A DNA stretch of 5,332 nucleotides from SAR202 cluster bacterium. Its GTDB lineage: Bacteria > Chloroflexota > Dehalococcoidia > UBA3495. The notes below the pieces were generated by a model, which was given only the letters and a program-made list of their open reading frames with translations, did not search any database and was not told where the DNA came from. The position numbers and the translations under genes were made by a program. Shown one piece after another: positions 4,040 through 5,332 of this stretch (its first letter is position 1; every line of letters begins with the position of its first letter). Where the stretch lies: the NCBI GenBank assembly GCA_009392775.1, contig VFFT01000092.1:1-5332 (forward strand), written 5' to 3'.

Positions 4040-5332
4040 ATGAAAATTGTAACCAGCAAACAGATGAGCACATTAGAACAATCCAGTTCTGAACTTGGCA
4101 TAAGTACTTTAGATTTAATGCAGAACGCGGCCCATTCGGTTGCCACACTAATAAAACAAGATATATCACCTTCAATATCAGAAAAAATAACAGTACTGGT
4201 AGGCCCTGGTAACAATGGTTCTGATGGTCTCCTGATTGCAGGTTTACTGCACAAATGGGGTGCTTCAGTAACAGTATATATAACGCGAGGACGACCTGAT
4301 AACGATTTACTACTGAAGAAAATCTCTGACGAGCACATTAAATGCGTGTTTGGACCGAACGACCCAGATTATGCCAATTTAAGAAACTTGGTCACTGAAA
4401 GCGGCTTACTCGTGGATTGCATACTGGGGGCCAACCAAAATTACAGGCCTTTAGATGAGAATATTTCTTCTATCTGCACGATAATAAACGAACGATCCAA
4501 TAGTCCCAGCTACACTAAATGCCTTTCAGTTGACATTCCAACTGGAATATATCCAGACACAGGCGAAGTTGACCCGGCTACCATAAGAGCCGACATCACA
4601 ACGGCACTCGGATTTCCTAAACTAGGACTATTTACATTTCCAGGGAACGAATACATCGGGGAACTACACACTCTAGACATCGGACTCCCAAATAACCTCT
4701 CATTGGCGAGTGATATCAACGTAGAATTACTAACATCCGAATACATATCCACACTGTTACCGAAACGTTCTAGAAACTCTCATAAAGGAACGTATGGACA
4801 CACATTACTTGTAGGAGGGTCTCAAAGCTATATTGGAGCTCCTTCGCTGTCTGGCCTCGCAGCAATGAGGGCAGGATCTGGGCTAATTACCATCGCCACT
4901 CCTCAAAGCATATATCCCATTGTCGCTAATAACGTTATTGAAGCTATACATCTACCGCTCCCCGAGGAGGAGTGTGGCAATATAAGCGCTCAGTCTGTCC
5001 CCCATATAATTAACAATATAGATAAATACGATGTCTTGGCTATTGGGCCTGGATTAAACCAATCACCAAATACGCACGAGTTCTTGTTCTCTCTATTAGA
5101 GTCCTTAATTGATATAGATATACCTTTAATAATTGACGCCGACGGATTGAACAACTTATCTCTGATCCCAGAATGGTGGACCTTATTAACTTCTCCAACA
5201 ATATTGACTCCTCACCCCGGGGAATTATCCACACTTACTGGGAAATCAGTACCAGATATACAGAATAACAGGTTGGAACTATCCCAGGAATATTCTCAAA
5301 AATGGGGAGTTACATTGGTACTAAAAGGCGCA
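4040..5332 (+). CDS. nnr: Bifunctional NAD(P)H-hydrate epimerase / ADP- or ATP-dependent NAD(P)H-hydrate dehydratase (YjeF type), 3' truncated
   Basis: Repairs hydrated NADH and NADPH: the N-terminal half epimerises R- and S-NAD(P)HX, and the C-terminal half dehydrates S-NAD(P)HX using ADP or ATP. The frame from ATG 4040 stays open to the last base (431 codons); full fusions are near 500 aa, so roughly 70 residues are missing. Epimerase part, about 1-220: VLVGPGNNGSDGLLIA at 52-67, Asp126 in VDCILG, VDIPTG at 164-169, and FPKLGLFTFPG at 192-202. Dehydratase part, about 230 on: SHKGTYGHTLLVGGS at 247-261, AMRAGSGLITIATP at 275-288, IGPGL at 335-339, IIDADGLN at 364-371, TPHPGE at 390-395 and LVLKG at 426-430. 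Ser61 replaces the usual second Gly of NNGGDG. No Shine-Dalgarno precedes the ATG, and acpS ends 2 bp upstream, so translation is probably coupled. Both domain assignments are firm. Confidence 0.94.
   Translation, partial: MKIVTSKQMSTLEQSSSELGISTLDLMQNAAHSVATLIKQDISPSISEKITVLVGPGNNGSDGLLIAGLLHKWGASVTVYITRGRPDNDLLLKKISDEHIKCVFGPNDPDYANLRNLVTESGLLVDCILGANQNYRPLDENISSICTIINERSNSPSYTKCLSVDIPTGIYPDTGEVDPATIRADITTALGFPKLGLFTFPGNEYIGELHTLDIGLPNNLSLASDINVELLTSEYISTLLPKRSRNSHKGTYGHTLLVGGSQSYIGAPSLSGLAAMRAGSGLITIATPQSIYPIVANNVIEAIHLPLPEEECGNISAQSVPHIINNIDKYDVLAIGPGLNQSPNTHEFLFSLLESLIDIDIPLIIDADGLNNLSLIPEWWTLLTSPTILTPHPGELSTLTGKSVPDIQNNRLELSQEYSQKWGVTLVLKGA

Noticed and set aside
4018..4338. Minus-strand open frames at the start of nnr
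   Set aside because: They overlap the plus-strand NAD(P)HX epimerase frame, whose motifs run continuously through this region.

Overview
The window is a bacterial chromosomal segment, AT-leaning and densely coded. It holds six protein genes, two of them cut by the window edges. It contains no rRNA, tRNA, CRISPR array, insertion sequence or phage gene that I can see. AcpS, MetF and a fused NAD(P)HX epimerase/dehydratase are ordinary bacterial housekeeping enzymes. Two genes appear to start with TTG behind good Shine-Dalgarno sequences. The mixture (CaCA exchanger, JAMM peptidase, DUSP23-like phosphatase, crotonase) would suit an uncultured environmental bacterium, for example a marine Chloroflexota-type lineage. 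That placement is only a guess; nothing here fixes the phylum.

Layout. Positions 1-600 (+) are the C-terminal half of a CaCA-family cation/Ca2+ exchanger. It converges on a minus-strand pair: a DUSP23/VHZ-like phosphatase (1185-1649), transcribed first, and a JAMM/MPN zinc peptidase (643-1119). A strong 12-bp hairpin (621-660) sits at the convergence point. A 198-bp divergent intergenic region (1650-1847) separates this pair from a plus-strand series: a crotonase-family enoyl-CoA hydratase/isomerase (1848-2627, TTG start), metF (2732-3625, TTG start), acpS (3672-4037) and nnrE-nnrD (4040 to beyond the end).

How the genes fit together. acpS and the NAD(P)HX repair gene are 2 bp apart and surely co-transcribed, a pairing seen in many bacteria. 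AcpS activates acyl carrier protein, and the Nnr protein repairs damaged (hydrated) NAD(P)H. MetF makes 5-methyl-THF for methionine synthesis, and the crotonase acts on acyl-CoA thioesters. The four plus-strand genes share a cofactor and one-carbon/acyl theme but need not be one pathway. The minus-strand JAMM/phosphatase pair has no ubiquitin-like protein, E1 or sulfur-carrier gene beside it in this window, so its substrate is unknown.

Most worth a second look: (1) the 104-bp gap before metF can fold into a three-way junction whose closing helix covers the metF Shine-Dalgarno, as in a translational riboswitch or leader; (2) the DUSP23-like phosphatase has Thr instead of His before its catalytic Cys and is paired with a JAMM peptidase; (3) the crotonase has His where the second catalytic Glu of enoyl-CoA hydratase should be; (4) a 14-bp inverted repeat lies beside a perfect TATAAT upstream of acpS. 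I see no clear evidence of a wholly new defence or mobile system.
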